64,000 nucleotides of DNA from the NCBI RefSeq assembly GCF_001021385.1, contig NZ_CP011773.1, forward strand, positions 1,116,001 through 1,180,000, written 5' to 3'. Below are positions 36,643 through 45,319 of this stretch, piece by piece. The position numbers and the translations under genes are program-made. The stretch comes from Mycobacterium sp. EPa45 (GTDB taxonomy: Bacteria; Actinomycetota; Actinomycetes; Mycobacteriales; Mycobacteriaceae). How positions within the stretch are numbered: the first letter of the stretch is position 1; each line of letters starts with the position of its first letter. The notes beneath the pieces were generated by a model that saw only the letters and a program-made list of their open reading frames with translations, made no database searches and was not told the origin of the DNA.

Positions 36643-37026
36643 GTGGATAGTGCGCAAACCCAGGAATTCGCGTGTCGTCTCATGGACCAAATCTGGCGCC
36701 GGCTGGACTCGACCGATGTCGCCGACTTTTATCACCGCGACGTGGTGGGACACCACGACAGCCCGCGGGGATCGGATCAATTGGGGTACGACGACATCGT
36801 CCATCGGCTGGATTTCGACCGGCAAACGTTTACCGACCCGGTTTATGAGATCGCCGATCTGATTTCCGGCGACGACCGGTTCGCAATCCGCTTCTACTAC
36901 AGCGCCACGTTGATCAGTACCGGCGATCGATATGGATCAGAGGCCGCGTACTTCTACCATCTGCGCGGCGGCAAGATCGCCGAATTCTGGCTGCTGGCCA
37001 ACGTCGACTTCGACTACAAAGAGTGA
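36643..37026 (+). CDS. SnoaL-like (NTF2-fold) protein
   Basis: A 127-residue protein of the SnoaL/NTF2-like group, a small alpha+beta barrel that in relatives is a cyclase, isomerase or binding protein. MDQIWRRLDSTDVADFYHRDVVGHH is the typical first helix and strand, and FYHLRGGKIAEFWLLANVDFDY the last strands. GTG at 36643 is taken as start; ATG at 36682 is possible. It ends four bases from the convergent DinB gene. Function cannot be assigned. Confidence 0.7.
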   Translation: MDSAQTQEFACRLMDQIWRRLDSTDVADFYHRDVVGHHDSPRGSDQLGYDDIVHRLDFDRQTFTDPVYEIADLISGDDRFAIRFYYSATLISTGDRYGSEAAYFYHLRGGKIAEFWLLANVDFDYKE

Positions 37027-37030
37027 CTCG

Positions 37031-37627
37031 TCACTCCTTCGGGCGCCACGGGGTCAGCCAGGGCTGCGGCTGCATGCGTTCGGCAGCCGCGACGAGCTCG
37101 TACATCGTTGCCCCGTCGATGGATTCGCGGATGATGTCGGCGTGGCCGGCGTGCCGGGCCAGTTCGGTGATCAGGTGCTCGAACACCCAGCGCACCGACC
37201 AGGCTTCGACATCGCGGGGGAACCACGGCGCATCACGCGGCACCGGCACCGCGGTGTCCAGATCGGCGGTCTCGACGAGCCGCAGCGATGCGGCGTTCTG
37301 GGCGGCCAGGGCGTCGAGGAGCTCGGCCAGTGTCTCGTCCGGCCGCATCAGGTACTGCTCCTGGTATTCCTGAGCACGTTCCTCGAAGGGGCGGTCGTCG
37401 GCCGGCGGTTCGTGCGGCGCCGCGGCCACCCGCTGCATCCAGGACTGCTGAACCCCGATGATGTGTTTGATCAGCCCACCGATCGACAGCGAGCTGACCG
37501 TCGGGGTGGATCGGGCCTGCTCGTCGGTGAGGCCATAGGCGACGGCGACGAAGGCGCTCTGGTGATAGGCGAGGAATTCCCGCAGGGCGTGGCGTTCGTC
37601 GTGGACGGGTGGGGCGAGGGTGGGCAT
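37031..37627 (-). CDS. DinB-family (DUF664) protein
   Basis: A 198-residue four-helix-bundle protein of the DinB/mycothiol-transferase superfamily. The metal site is visible as the His of SIGGLIKHIIGVQQSW and the HLITELARHAGHADIIRE helix. Relatives in actinobacteria transfer mycothiol or bacillithiol to electrophiles. It is followed upstream on the same strand by a second DinB gene 24 bp away, with the WYL regulator facing them. Confidence 0.85.
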   Translation of the reverse strand: MPTLAPPVHDERHALREFLAYHQSAFVAVAYGLTDEQARSTPTVSSLSIGGLIKHIIGVQQSWMQRVAAAPHEPPADDRPFEERAQEYQEQYLMRPDETLAELLDALAAQNAASLRLVETADLDTAVPVPRDAPWFPRDVEAWSVRWVFEHLITELARHAGHADIIRESIDGATMYELVAAAERMQPQPWLTPWRPKE

Positions 37628-37651
37628 CTCGGTCCTTTCGGTTTCAGGTCG

Positions 37652-38197
37652 TTACTGGTGAGCGTAAAGGTCACGCAGGCAAGCGATTTCAGCACCGTGA
37701 TGGATGACTTCACGGTTGATGTGCAGGATCAGTTCGGATAGCGCGTACTCGGCGTACGGCCCTTCGGCCGGACCGCACGGGCGGGCGAGGTCGTCATCGG
37801 AGAGCCCCCGCACTCCGGTGATCCACCGCGCGTAGGCGTCGTCGAGCTGAGCCAGTGCGGTGTTCGCGTCGGTGGCATAGGGCCAGCTTTCATAGTCGGC
37901 CGCCGGCCCACCGAAGTGGGAGTGATTCCGCATCGCGAGGACCCCGACGATGACGTGGGCCAGCCGCCAGGCGATCGTGGTGACGGGCTCCGGCTGTGGC
38001 GGCGGATACGCGAAATCGATCCGAAGTCTTCCCCGGGTCGCTTCGCTCCCGCCCGCCGCATCGTCCCGATGCACGGTCCAGCAGCCCGCGACCGGCTCCC
38101 AGAAGTACTCGTCGTCGGTGAGCCCGTCCAGGCGCGGCCGCAGCGCATTGCGGAAGTGCCAGTCGAGCTGGTCGGCGAGTTGGTCTGTCCATGTCAT
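37652..38197 (-). CDS. DinB-family protein
   Basis: A 181-residue DinB-superfamily protein. Metal-ligand histidines are in WRLAHVIVGVLAMRNHSHFG and LILHINREVIHHGAEI. It differs from its neighbour in sequence, so the pair are not a recent duplication. The gene starts 20 bp from a perfect 21-bp palindrome and diverges from the WYL regulator gene, so it is probably a target of that regulator. Thiol transfer to toxic electrophiles is the likely role. Confidence 0.85.
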   Translation of the reverse strand: MTWTDQLADQLDWHFRNALRPRLDGLTDDEYFWEPVAGCWTVHRDDAAGGSEATRGRLRIDFAYPPPQPEPVTTIAWRLAHVIVGVLAMRNHSHFGGPAADYESWPYATDANTALAQLDDAYARWITGVRGLSDDDLARPCGPAEGPYAEYALSELILHINREVIHHGAEIACLRDLYAHQ

Positions 38198-38217
38198 ATT
38201 TGCAGACTTTCATGACT

Positions 38218-38238
38218 TGCGGACAGGTTCTGTCCGCA
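38218..38238. promoter_or_regulatory. Operator-like palindrome between dinB-like and WYL genes
   Basis: TGCGGACAG is followed after GTT by its exact inverse complement, giving a 9-3-9 perfect palindrome. It lies 21 bp from each divergent start codon, where a dimeric regulator would block both promoters. Confidence 0.75.
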
Positions 38239-38258
38239 GAGTGGGCCAGACTGGTGGC

Positions 38259-39212
38259 ATGTCTCAAACGACAAGCCGCGTACTGCAGCTTCTTGGCCTG
38301 TTGCAGTCCAGACGGGTGTGGTCCGGCGCGGAGCTGGCCGAACGGCTCGGGGTGACCGCCCGCAGCGTGCGCCGCGACGTGGAGCGGCTGCGCGATCTTG
38401 GCTATCCCGTGCATGCCAGCACCGGCCACGGTGGCGGCTACCAACTCGGCGCGGGCGCCGCGCTGCCGCCGCTGCTGCTCGACTCCGACGAGGCCGTCGC
38501 GATGGCGGTGTGCCTGCGACTCGCGGCCGGCGGCAGTGTCGCCGGCGTCGGCGAGGCAGCGCTGCGCGCGCTGACCAAACTCGACCAGGTGATGCCGGGA
38601 CGGCTGCGCTCGCAGGTCGCCGCCGTTCACGACTCGACCGTCACGCTGACCCGCGACGCCGAGTCACCCGTCCACCCGGAGATCCTGATGACGCTGGCGC
38701 GTGCCTGTCGCGACTCCGAACACGTCGGTGTCGACTACGTCGACCGGGCAGGTGCCCCGACCAGTCGGCGCCTGGAGCCCTATCAGCTGGTGACCACCGG
38801 ACGGCGGTGGTATCTGCTGGCCTTCGACCGGGACCGCGACGACTGGCGCAGCCTCCGGCTGGACCGGATGACCCAGGTTCAGGCGAAAGGGAGCACCTTC
38901 ACCGCGCGGGAGGCGCCCGACGCGGCCGCCTACGTCCGTCGCGCCATTACGACCTCGCCCTACCGCTACGTCGCCAGGGTCCGCTACCAATCCGCCAAAG
39001 AAGTTGTCGCTCAGCACTTCTCGCCGACGACGGTGACAATCGAGGACGACGGGCCGGGCACCTGCATCGTCGTCACGGGTGCCGATGACCCGAAGGCCTT
39101 GGTGTTGTATCTGGCAATGCCCGGTATCGCGTTCGAGGTGCTCGAACCCGAGGAGGTCGCCGAGGGCGCGCGGGTGATGTCCGAGCTCCTCGCCGACGCC
39201 GTCAGGCGGTGA
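38259..39212 (+). CDS. YafY/WYL-domain transcriptional regulator
   Basis: A 317-residue transcription regulator. Residues 5-65 are an HTH_11-type winged helix (GAELAERLGVTARSVRRDVE, then HGGGYQLG). The middle holds a WYL domain with RRWYLLAFD and the SLRLDRM segment, and the C-terminus is a WCX domain. ATG at 38259 is supported by the HTH start. It diverges from two DinB genes across a perfect palindrome, so autoregulation and control of the DinB pair are likely. The ligand is unknown. It overlaps the convergent gene by 11 bp. Confidence 0.9.
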   Translation: MSQTTSRVLQLLGLLQSRRVWSGAELAERLGVTARSVRRDVERLRDLGYPVHASTGHGGGYQLGAGAALPPLLLDSDEAVAMAVCLRLAAGGSVAGVGEAALRALTKLDQVMPGRLRSQVAAVHDSTVTLTRDAESPVHPEILMTLARACRDSEHVGVDYVDRAGAPTSRRLEPYQLVTTGRRWYLLAFDRDRDDWRSLRLDRMTQVQAKGSTFTAREAPDAAAYVRRAITTSPYRYVARVRYQSAKEVVAQHFSPTTVTIEDDGPGTCIVVTGADDPKALVLYLAMPGIAFEVLEPEEVAEGARVMSELLADAVRR

Positions 39213-39753
39213 TGCCGAGCCGATCGGTGAGGACCAGGAACGCGACGGCGAAATCGTTGTGCGCGGTGCCGGCCCGGACACCGTCCCAGTCAACCTGCTC
39301 GCGCACGGCCCGCACCGAGGGCAGCAGCGAGGCGAAATCGCAGTGGTGCTCATTGAGGGAGCAGAGTTTTTCGATCACGACATGGGTGGGTGGCAGCACC
39401 TGCATGGAGACCGCCAGCACCTCGCGGGGCACAGCGCACTCGAGCGTGGTCGCATCGACCGGCACCCCATTGAGGCGATGCAGGATGTCGATGACGAAAT
39501 CGTCGCCGACACAAGCCTTGAACAACCAATCCTCCGGCGGCCGCTCGATCGCGAAGCCGGCGTCGGCGAGGCTCTTGGCCGCCACCTCCACCTCGGACTC
39601 GGCGACCACGAAATCCACATCGTGCACCGGCTCGGGCGCCCCGAATACCCACAGCGCGTAGCTGCCAGCCAGGGCGAAGTCCGGCCCGTCGGCCTTCATC
39701 GCCGCCGCGGCTTGACGCAATGCCGATCGAAGGTCTTCATTCCGCTCGTGCAC
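39202..39753 (-). CDS. Nucleotidyltransferase-fold protein
   Basis: A 183-residue protein with the nucleotidyltransferase signature: GSYALWVFGAPEPVHDVDFVV shows the GS, the helix and the DxD metal pair, followed by FVIDILHRLNGV with a third Asp. This resembles the AbiEii/MNT-like and LinB-type small transferases. GTG at 39753 is chosen because it avoids overlap with the divergent gene at 39769; a frame to 39798 would overlap it. No antitoxin partner is adjacent, so a toxin-antitoxin role is not supported. Confidence 0.65.
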   Translation of the reverse strand: MHERNEDLRSALRQAAAAMKADGPDFALAGSYALWVFGAPEPVHDVDFVVAESEVEVAAKSLADAGFAIERPPEDWLFKACVGDDFVIDILHRLNGVPVDATTLECAVPREVLAVSMQVLPPTHVVIEKLCSLNEHHCDFASLLPSVRAVREQVDWDGVRAGTAHNDFAVAFLVLTDRLGITA

Positions 39754-39768
39754 GGGTACCAGGTACCC

Positions 39769-40536
39769 ATGCGGATGGCCACCTTCAACATCTTGCACGG
39801 CCGCAGCCTGGACGACGGGCAGGTCAACCTGGAGCGGTTATCGGAGTGCATCCGACGGTTGGATCCCGACGTGCTGGCTCTGCAGGAGGTGGACTGCGAC
39901 CAGCCGCGCTCGTCGCTGGCCGACCTCACCGCGATTGCGGCCGCCGCGATGGGCGCTGTGTCGCACCGGTTCGTCGCCGCCATCTCCGGCACGCCGGGGG
40001 CGACGTGGATGGCGGCCACCGGCAGCGAGCAACCGGGCACCGCCGCCTACGGCATCGCCCTGCTGTCGCGGTATCCGGCGATCTCGTGGCAGATGCTGCG
40101 ACTGCCCCGCATCCCCATGCGCTTCCCGATGTACCTGCCCGGCCCCAACCGTGTGCAGATCGTCCACGAGGAACCGCGCGCGGCGATGCTCGCCCAGCTC
40201 GACACCCCGCTCGGGGTGATGACCGTGGCCAACACCCATCTGTCCTTCGTGCCGGGCTGGAACCGCGTCCAGCTCCACCGGTTGAACCGGGACTTACGTG
40301 GTCTGCCCGGTCCGCGGGTGTTGATGGGAGACCTCAACATGTCGGCACCCGCGCCGAGCCGCCGGACCGGGCTGCGCTCACTGGCCACCGCGCCGACGTT
40401 TCCGCTGCAACGCCCGGACCGCCAGCTCGACCACATCCTCACCGACCACGACGATCTGATGGCCACCCAGGTCTGGACCCCGGTGCTGCCCATCTCCGAT
40501 CATCGCCCGCTCGTGATCGACGTCTCGCTCCGCTGA
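39769..40536 (+). CDS. Endonuclease/exonuclease/phosphatase-family hydrolase
   Basis: A 255-residue Mg-dependent phosphodiesterase-fold enzyme. MATFNILHGRSL, the metal-binding DVLALQEVD, ANTHLSF, MGDLNM and the closing SDHRPLVIDVS are all in family order. It has no signal peptide. It runs in the same direction as the mannosidase 28 bp away. The substrate could be a nucleic acid, a lipid phosphate or a phosphosugar. Confidence 0.88.
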   Translation: MRMATFNILHGRSLDDGQVNLERLSECIRRLDPDVLALQEVDCDQPRSSLADLTAIAAAAMGAVSHRFVAAISGTPGATWMAATGSEQPGTAAYGIALLSRYPAISWQMLRLPRIPMRFPMYLPGPNRVQIVHEEPRAAMLAQLDTPLGVMTVANTHLSFVPGWNRVQLHRLNRDLRGLPGPRVLMGDLNMSAPAPSRRTGLRSLATAPTFPLQRPDRQLDHILTDHDDLMATQVWTPVLPISDHRPLVIDVSLR

Positions 40537-40564
40537 GGGGTGTTGGGGCCGTACATTGCTGGGC

Positions 40565-43500
40565 GTGCGGATAACCTCCGCGGAGTCGACGGAACTCTTC
40601 GTCGGGCCGCCCGATGCGCCGCTTCAGGTCGTCCGCGTCGGCTACAGCGGTGCCGGCATCGTGCGGATCGTCGGTGACGGGCTGCAGTCCGAGGGGGTCG
40701 CGGTCGCGCCCGGCGACGGGGTGGCCGAGGTACCGGTTCGCATCGAACGGGCGGTACCCGGTCAGGTTCGGCCAGCGGGTGTGGAAGGTTCGGAGTTCTC
40801 CTTCGAGCTCACGGTCGCCGAACCCGGCTGGACCATGTACATGATCAGCCACTTCCACTACGACCCGGTCTGGTGGAACACCCAGGGCGCCTACACCAGC
40901 GTGTGGACCGAGGACCCGCCCGGGCGCGCCCGGCAGACCAACGGGTTCGCGTTGGTGGCCGCCCACCTCGAAATGGCCCGCCGCGACCCGGATTACAAGT
41001 TCGTCCTCGCCGAAGTCGACTATCTAAAGCCCTATTTCGACACCCACCCGGAGGACCGCGCCGACTTGCGCCGCTTCATCGCCGACGGACGCGTCGAGGT
41101 CATGGGCGGGACCTACAACGAGCCCAACACGAACCTCGTCGGCGCTGAGACCGCGATCCGCAACTTCGTGCACGGCGTCGGCTACCAACGCGACGTACTC
41201 GGCGCCGACCCGGCGACCGCCTGGCAGCTCGACGTATTCGGCCACGACCCGCAGTTCCCCGGCATGGCGGCCGACGCCGGCCTGACGTCGAGTTCGTGGG
41301 CCCGCGGCCCGCACCACCAGTGGGGGCCGATGGCTGGTGACGGCGATCCGCGGCGGATGCAGTTCCGTAGCGAGTTCGAGTGGATCGCCCCGTCGGGGCT
41401 GGGGCTGCTGACCCACTACATGCCAGCGCACTACTCGGCCGGCTGGTGGATGGATTCCGCGGCGTCGCTGGCCGAAGCCGAGCAGGCCACCTATCACCTG
41501 TTCGCCGAACTGAAATCGGTTGCGTTGACCCGCAATGTGCTGCTGCCGGTCGGCACCGACTACACCCCGCCCAACACCTGGGTCACCGAGATCCACCGCG
41601 ACTGGAACGCCCGCTACACGTGGCCGCGGTTCGTCTGCGCGCTGCCGTCGGAGTTCTTCGCCGCCGTGCGCGCGGAAACTGCCGAGCGTGGGGTGGCGCC
41701 CTCGCCGCAGACCCGCGACATGAACCCGATCTACACCGGCAAAGACGTCTCCTACATCGACACCAAACAGGCCAACCGCGCCGCCGAGGACGCGGTGTTG
41801 GGGGCCGAACGGTTCGCCGTGTTCGCCGCGCTGCTCGCCGGCGCGCACTATCCGGAGGCCGCGCTGGCCAAAGCCTGGGTGCAACTGGCGTACGGCGCCC
41901 ACCACGACGGCATCACCGGCTCGGAGTCCGATCAGGTCTACCTCGACCTGCTGACCAGCTGGCGCGACGCGTGGGAGCTCGGGTCGGCCGCGCGGTCGGG
42001 AGCGCTGCAGCTGCTGTCCCGTGCCACCGCGCCCGAGGCGGAATCGGTGGTGGTGTGGAACCCCTTGGCGCACAAGCGAACCGACATGGTCACCGTCGAG
42101 TTGGCGACCCCCGTCGGTCCGGGCGTCGCGGTGGTCGACTCGGCTGGGGTGTCTCGTCCTGCCGTCGTTTCCGGCGACGGTCATCTGGTGAGCTGGCGAG
42201 CCGACGGTGTCGACTCCCTGGGCTGGCGCAGCTACCGGGTCGTGGCTGCCGACGAGCCCACCGGGTGGCAGGCCGTCGACGGGTTCGAGATCGCCAATTC
42301 CTACCACCGGCTGCGGGTGGACCCGGCCCGCGGCGGAGCCGTGGTGTCGCTGATCGAGCTGGCCGCCGATCGGGAGCTGATCGCGAAGGGACGGGTCGGC
42401 AACGAGCTGGCCGTCTACGAGGAATACTCGGCGCACCCGCAGGCAGGGGAGGGGCCGTGGCATCTGCTGCCCGTCGGACCGGTGACGTGTTCGTCTGCGG
42501 CCGTTGCCGATTCGGTGCAGGCCTACCGCAGCCCGGTCGGCGAGCGGCTGGTGGTGACCGGGCGGATCGGCGAGCTGCTGCACTACACGCAGGTGCTGAC
42601 CCTGTGGGACGGCATCGACCGGGTGGACACCAGCACCACCATCGACGAGTTCACCGGAGCCGACCGGCTGGTCCGGCTGCGGTGGCCCTGCCCGGTGCCC
42701 GGCGCGCTGCCGGTCAGCGAGGTCGGTGACGCCGTGATCGGGCGCGGGTTCGGGCTGCTGCACGACCACGCCTCCGGGGAGGATCGCGCCGTCGACGCCG
42801 CCAAACACCCATGGACACTGGACAATCCGGCGCAGGGCTGGTTCGGACTGTCGTCGGCGGCCCGCATTCAGGTCGGCACGGAGGTGCGGGCTGTGTCGGT
42901 GGCCGAAGTGGTGGTGCCCGCCGAGGGCACCTCCGGGGCGCGTGAGGTGATGGTCGCATTGGTGCGGGCCGGGGTGACCGCGACCTGCAGTAGTGCGGAG
43001 AACCCCCGGTACGGTCACCTCGACGTCGACTCCAACCTGCCCGATGCGCGAATCGCGTTGGGCGGCCCCGATGAGAACGCATTCACCGCTGCAGTTCTCG
43101 CCGCTGCCGACGGTGCATACGCCGCGGACCTGCGCCGGCAGCTGTCGGACGCCGGGCAGGCGCGGGTGTGGGTTCCGGCGAGCAAGTCGTTGACCGACGT
43201 CTGGCAGCCCGACGCCGACGTGCGCGGTGTGCTCGACCTGCCGGTGCTCATCGTCGCCGGCGAGGGGGCGGTCGCGGCCGTCGCCGAGGACCTCGACGAC
43301 GCGCAGATCGAGGTGGTTCAGCAGGCGCCGTCGGGCCTGGGCGAATTCGAATCACGCACCATCGCCCTGCTCAACCGCGGCGTGCCCGGCTTCGCAGTCG
43401 AGCCCGACCAGACGCTGCACAGTTCGCCGATGCGGTCGTGTACCGGCTGGCCGTCGGGCGTGTGGATCGACCCGCCGCAGCGCAAGGCGCCCGACCAGTC

Positions 43501-44716
43501 CAACTTCCAGCTGCAGCACTGGACTCACACCTTCGACTTCGCGCTGGTATCCGGTGCGGGCGACTGGCGGTCGTGCGAATTGCCCTCGCGCAGTGCCGAA
43601 TTCAGCCATCCGATGGTGTGCGTGGTGGCCGACGAGGGAGTAGGTGTGCTGGCCGCCGACGGCTCGCTGCTGCGCGTCGAGCCGTCCCGTGGCCTGCACC
43701 TCGCCGCGCTCAAGGCCGGTGGCAATCCGACCGCCACCGGAAGCTCCGCCACCGTCGACGCCGAAGACGTCACCATCCGGTTGGTCGAAACCCAAGGCGC
43801 CACAACCAAAGTCGCGCTGTCGTCCGATGTGGGATCGGTGTCGGCAGTGGTGTCAGCCGACCTGCTTGAGACCGCCCGCGACTACGACGAGTCACCGCTG
43901 CGGCTGCACGGCTATCAGATCGCCACCCTGCGGGCCCGGTTGAAGGTGCATGCGGTGCTCGATGCCGGCGGCGCCGCACTGGCTCCCGAGGCCGAGAAGG
44001 CCCAGCCGCTGTATGCCCGCTACTGGCTGCACAACCGCGGCCCGGCCCCGCTGGGCGGATTGCCCGCCGTTGCGCACCTGCATCCCGACGCCGTCGCAGG
44101 CGAGGCCGGCAGCCAGGTGCGGCTGCGACTGACCGCCGCCAGCGACTGCAGTGACGCGACGCTGGCCGGGCAGGTGCGGTTGCGCGGCCCGCACGGCTGG
44201 ATCGTCGAACCCGATGTGCTGGCGTTCGAACTGACCGCCGGTCACCATCGGGACGCCGAGATCGTCGTCACGGTGCCGCCCGATGCGCAGCCCGGCGACC
44301 ATCCGATTCGCGCCCAGCTCACCCTGTCCGGGGACGTGCCCGAGGCGTGGAGGCAGCCGGTCGAAGACGTCTGCGTCATCTCGGTCGGAACACCGGGCAC
44401 GTTGGTGCGGCTGGTCACCGAGCCGTCGGACATCGTCGTCGCCGCAGGGGAGCGGGCCCGCCTGGCTGTCACCGTCGGCAGCGCCGCCCACACCGACCTG
44501 TCGTTGGAAGCCCACCTGATCAGCCCGTGGGGGACATGGGAGTGGATCGGCCCGGCCGCGTGCGGAGCCGTCGTCGGTGCGCGATCGGAGGTCGACGTCG
44601 CGTTCGAGATCGCGCCGCCGCCATGGACCAAACCCGGCCAGTGGTGGGCGTTGATCCGGATCGGCTGCGCGGGCCGGTTGCTCTACACCCCGGCCGTGGC
44701 GGTGACGGTCCGATGA
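40565..44716 (+). CDS. GH38 alpha-mannosidase
   Basis: A 1383-residue glycoside hydrolase of family 38, in the place of Rv0648. The catalytic domain has HFHYDPVWW (His96 zinc-ligand motif) and WQLDVFGHDPQF, in which Asp223 is the predicted nucleophile. HHDGITGSESDQVYLDLL supplies another zinc histidine. A beta-rich C-terminal part follows, with a repeat-like region from about 1160 on (VEDVCVISVGTPGTLVRL). GTG at 40565 is chosen because it avoids the TTG at 40556. It should trim alpha-mannosyl units of lipid or glycan turnover. The protein seems longer than the M. tuberculosis homologue as I recall it. The stop overlaps the next gene by four bases. Confidence 0.93.
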   Translation: MRITSAESTELFVGPPDAPLQVVRVGYSGAGIVRIVGDGLQSEGVAVAPGDGVAEVPVRIERAVPGQVRPAGVEGSEFSFELTVAEPGWTMYMISHFHYDPVWWNTQGAYTSVWTEDPPGRARQTNGFALVAAHLEMARRDPDYKFVLAEVDYLKPYFDTHPEDRADLRRFIADGRVEVMGGTYNEPNTNLVGAETAIRNFVHGVGYQRDVLGADPATAWQLDVFGHDPQFPGMAADAGLTSSSWARGPHHQWGPMAGDGDPRRMQFRSEFEWIAPSGLGLLTHYMPAHYSAGWWMDSAASLAEAEQATYHLFAELKSVALTRNVLLPVGTDYTPPNTWVTEIHRDWNARYTWPRFVCALPSEFFAAVRAETAERGVAPSPQTRDMNPIYTGKDVSYIDTKQANRAAEDAVLGAERFAVFAALLAGAHYPEAALAKAWVQLAYGAHHDGITGSESDQVYLDLLTSWRDAWELGSAARSGALQLLSRATAPEAESVVVWNPLAHKRTDMVTVELATPVGPGVAVVDSAGVSRPAVVSGDGHLVSWRADGVDSLGWRSYRVVAADEPTGWQAVDGFEIANSYHRLRVDPARGGAVVSLIELAADRELIAKGRVGNELAVYEEYSAHPQAGEGPWHLLPVGPVTCSSAAVADSVQAYRSPVGERLVVTGRIGELLHYTQVLTLWDGIDRVDTSTTIDEFTGADRLVRLRWPCPVPGALPVSEVGDAVIGRGFGLLHDHASGEDRAVDAAKHPWTLDNPAQGWFGLSSAARIQVGTEVRAVSVAEVVVPAEGTSGAREVMVALVRAGVTATCSSAENPRYGHLDVDSNLPDARIALGGPDENAFTAAVLAAADGAYAADLRRQLSDAGQARVWVPASKSLTDVWQPDADVRGVLDLPVLIVAGEGAVAAVAEDLDDAQIEVVQQAPSGLGEFESRTIALLNRGVPGFAVEPDQTLHSSPMRSCTGWPSGVWIDPPQRKAPDQSNFQLQHWTHTFDFALVSGAGDWRSCELPSRSAEFSHPMVCVVADEGVGVLAADGSLLRVEPSRGLHLAALKAGGNPTATGSSATVDAEDVTIRLVETQGATTKVALSSDVGSVSAVVSADLLETARDYDESPLRLHGYQIATLRARLKVHAVLDAGGAALAPEAEKAQPLYARYWLHNRGPAPLGGLPAVAHLHPDAVAGEAGSQVRLRLTAASDCSDATLAGQVRLRGPHGWIVEPDVLAFELTAGHHRDAEIVVTVPPDAQPGDHPIRAQLTLSGDVPEAWRQPVEDVCVISVGTPGTLVRLVTEPSDIVVAAGERARLAVTVGSAAHTDLSLEAHLISPWGTWEWIGPAACGAVVGARSEVDVAFEIAPPPWTKPGQWWALIRIGCAGRLLYTPAVAVTVR

Positions 44717-45318
44717 ATGTGGCTGCAACCGTCGCCGGGATGAGCGTCGACGTCGGCGAAGTCGACGCCCGCGAAGCCGCATTGCGGGCCACACCTCAAG
44801 TCGCGGCGCTGCCGCGGCCGCACACCAGCGAAGGACGCCAGTTGCGGCGCTGGCTCACCCAGTTGCTGATCGCCGAGAAGCTGGTGGCCCGGGAGGCCGA
44901 AGCACTCGGCGTCAGCGTCACCGCGTCGACGCCGAAGGAGGATGACGTGCTACCCGACTCGACCGCACGGCTGGAGATCGGCAGTGTCGCTGCCGCCGTT
45001 CTGGCGGATCCGATCGCCCGGGCGGTGTTCGCCCGCGTCACCGACGACGTCGGCATTGACGACGACGCCGTCGCGGAGTTCCACGCCCGAAACCCGCGCC
45101 GGTTCCTTCACTTCAGTGGTGCTGCGGGCTGGCGCGTGGCCAGCGAGCCCGACCTGACCGAAGTGCGGCCGCTGATCGCCGCGCACCTGCTCGGCGCCGC
45201 CCGGCGTCGACGGTTCCGGATGTGGCTCTGCGAGCGTCAAGCCGACCTGGTGTGGTTGGCGCCCGGCTACGAACACCCCGGTGACCCGCGCCAACCCGAC
45301 AACACCCACAAGCACTGA
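44713..45318 (+). CDS. Conserved mycobacterial protein of the Rv0649 locus
   Basis: A 201-residue protein with a helical SurA/PpiC-like stretch (RRWLTQLLIAEKLVAREAEALGV) but no prolyl isomerase domain. The equivalent M. tuberculosis gene carries the name fabD2 (malonyl-CoA:ACP transacylase), yet no GxSxG nucleophile elbow or other transacylase motif is present here. ATGA overlaps the mannosidase stop, and the ROK gene begins one base after the stop, so the three genes form an operon. Function is unresolved. Confidence 0.75.
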   Translation: MNVAATVAGMSVDVGEVDAREAALRATPQVAALPRPHTSEGRQLRRWLTQLLIAEKLVAREAEALGVSVTASTPKEDDVLPDSTARLEIGSVAAAVLADPIARAVFARVTDDVGIDDDAVAEFHARNPRRFLHFSGAAGWRVASEPDLTEVRPLIAAHLLGAARRRRFRMWLCERQADLVWLAPGYEHPGDPRQPDNTHKH

Positions 45319-45319
45319 C

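Noticed and set aside
39202..39753. Toxin-antitoxin reading of the nucleotidyltransferase-like gene
   Set aside because: No antitoxin partner gene is adjacent, and the DUF559/AbiEi-like gene is 6.5 kb away on another unit.
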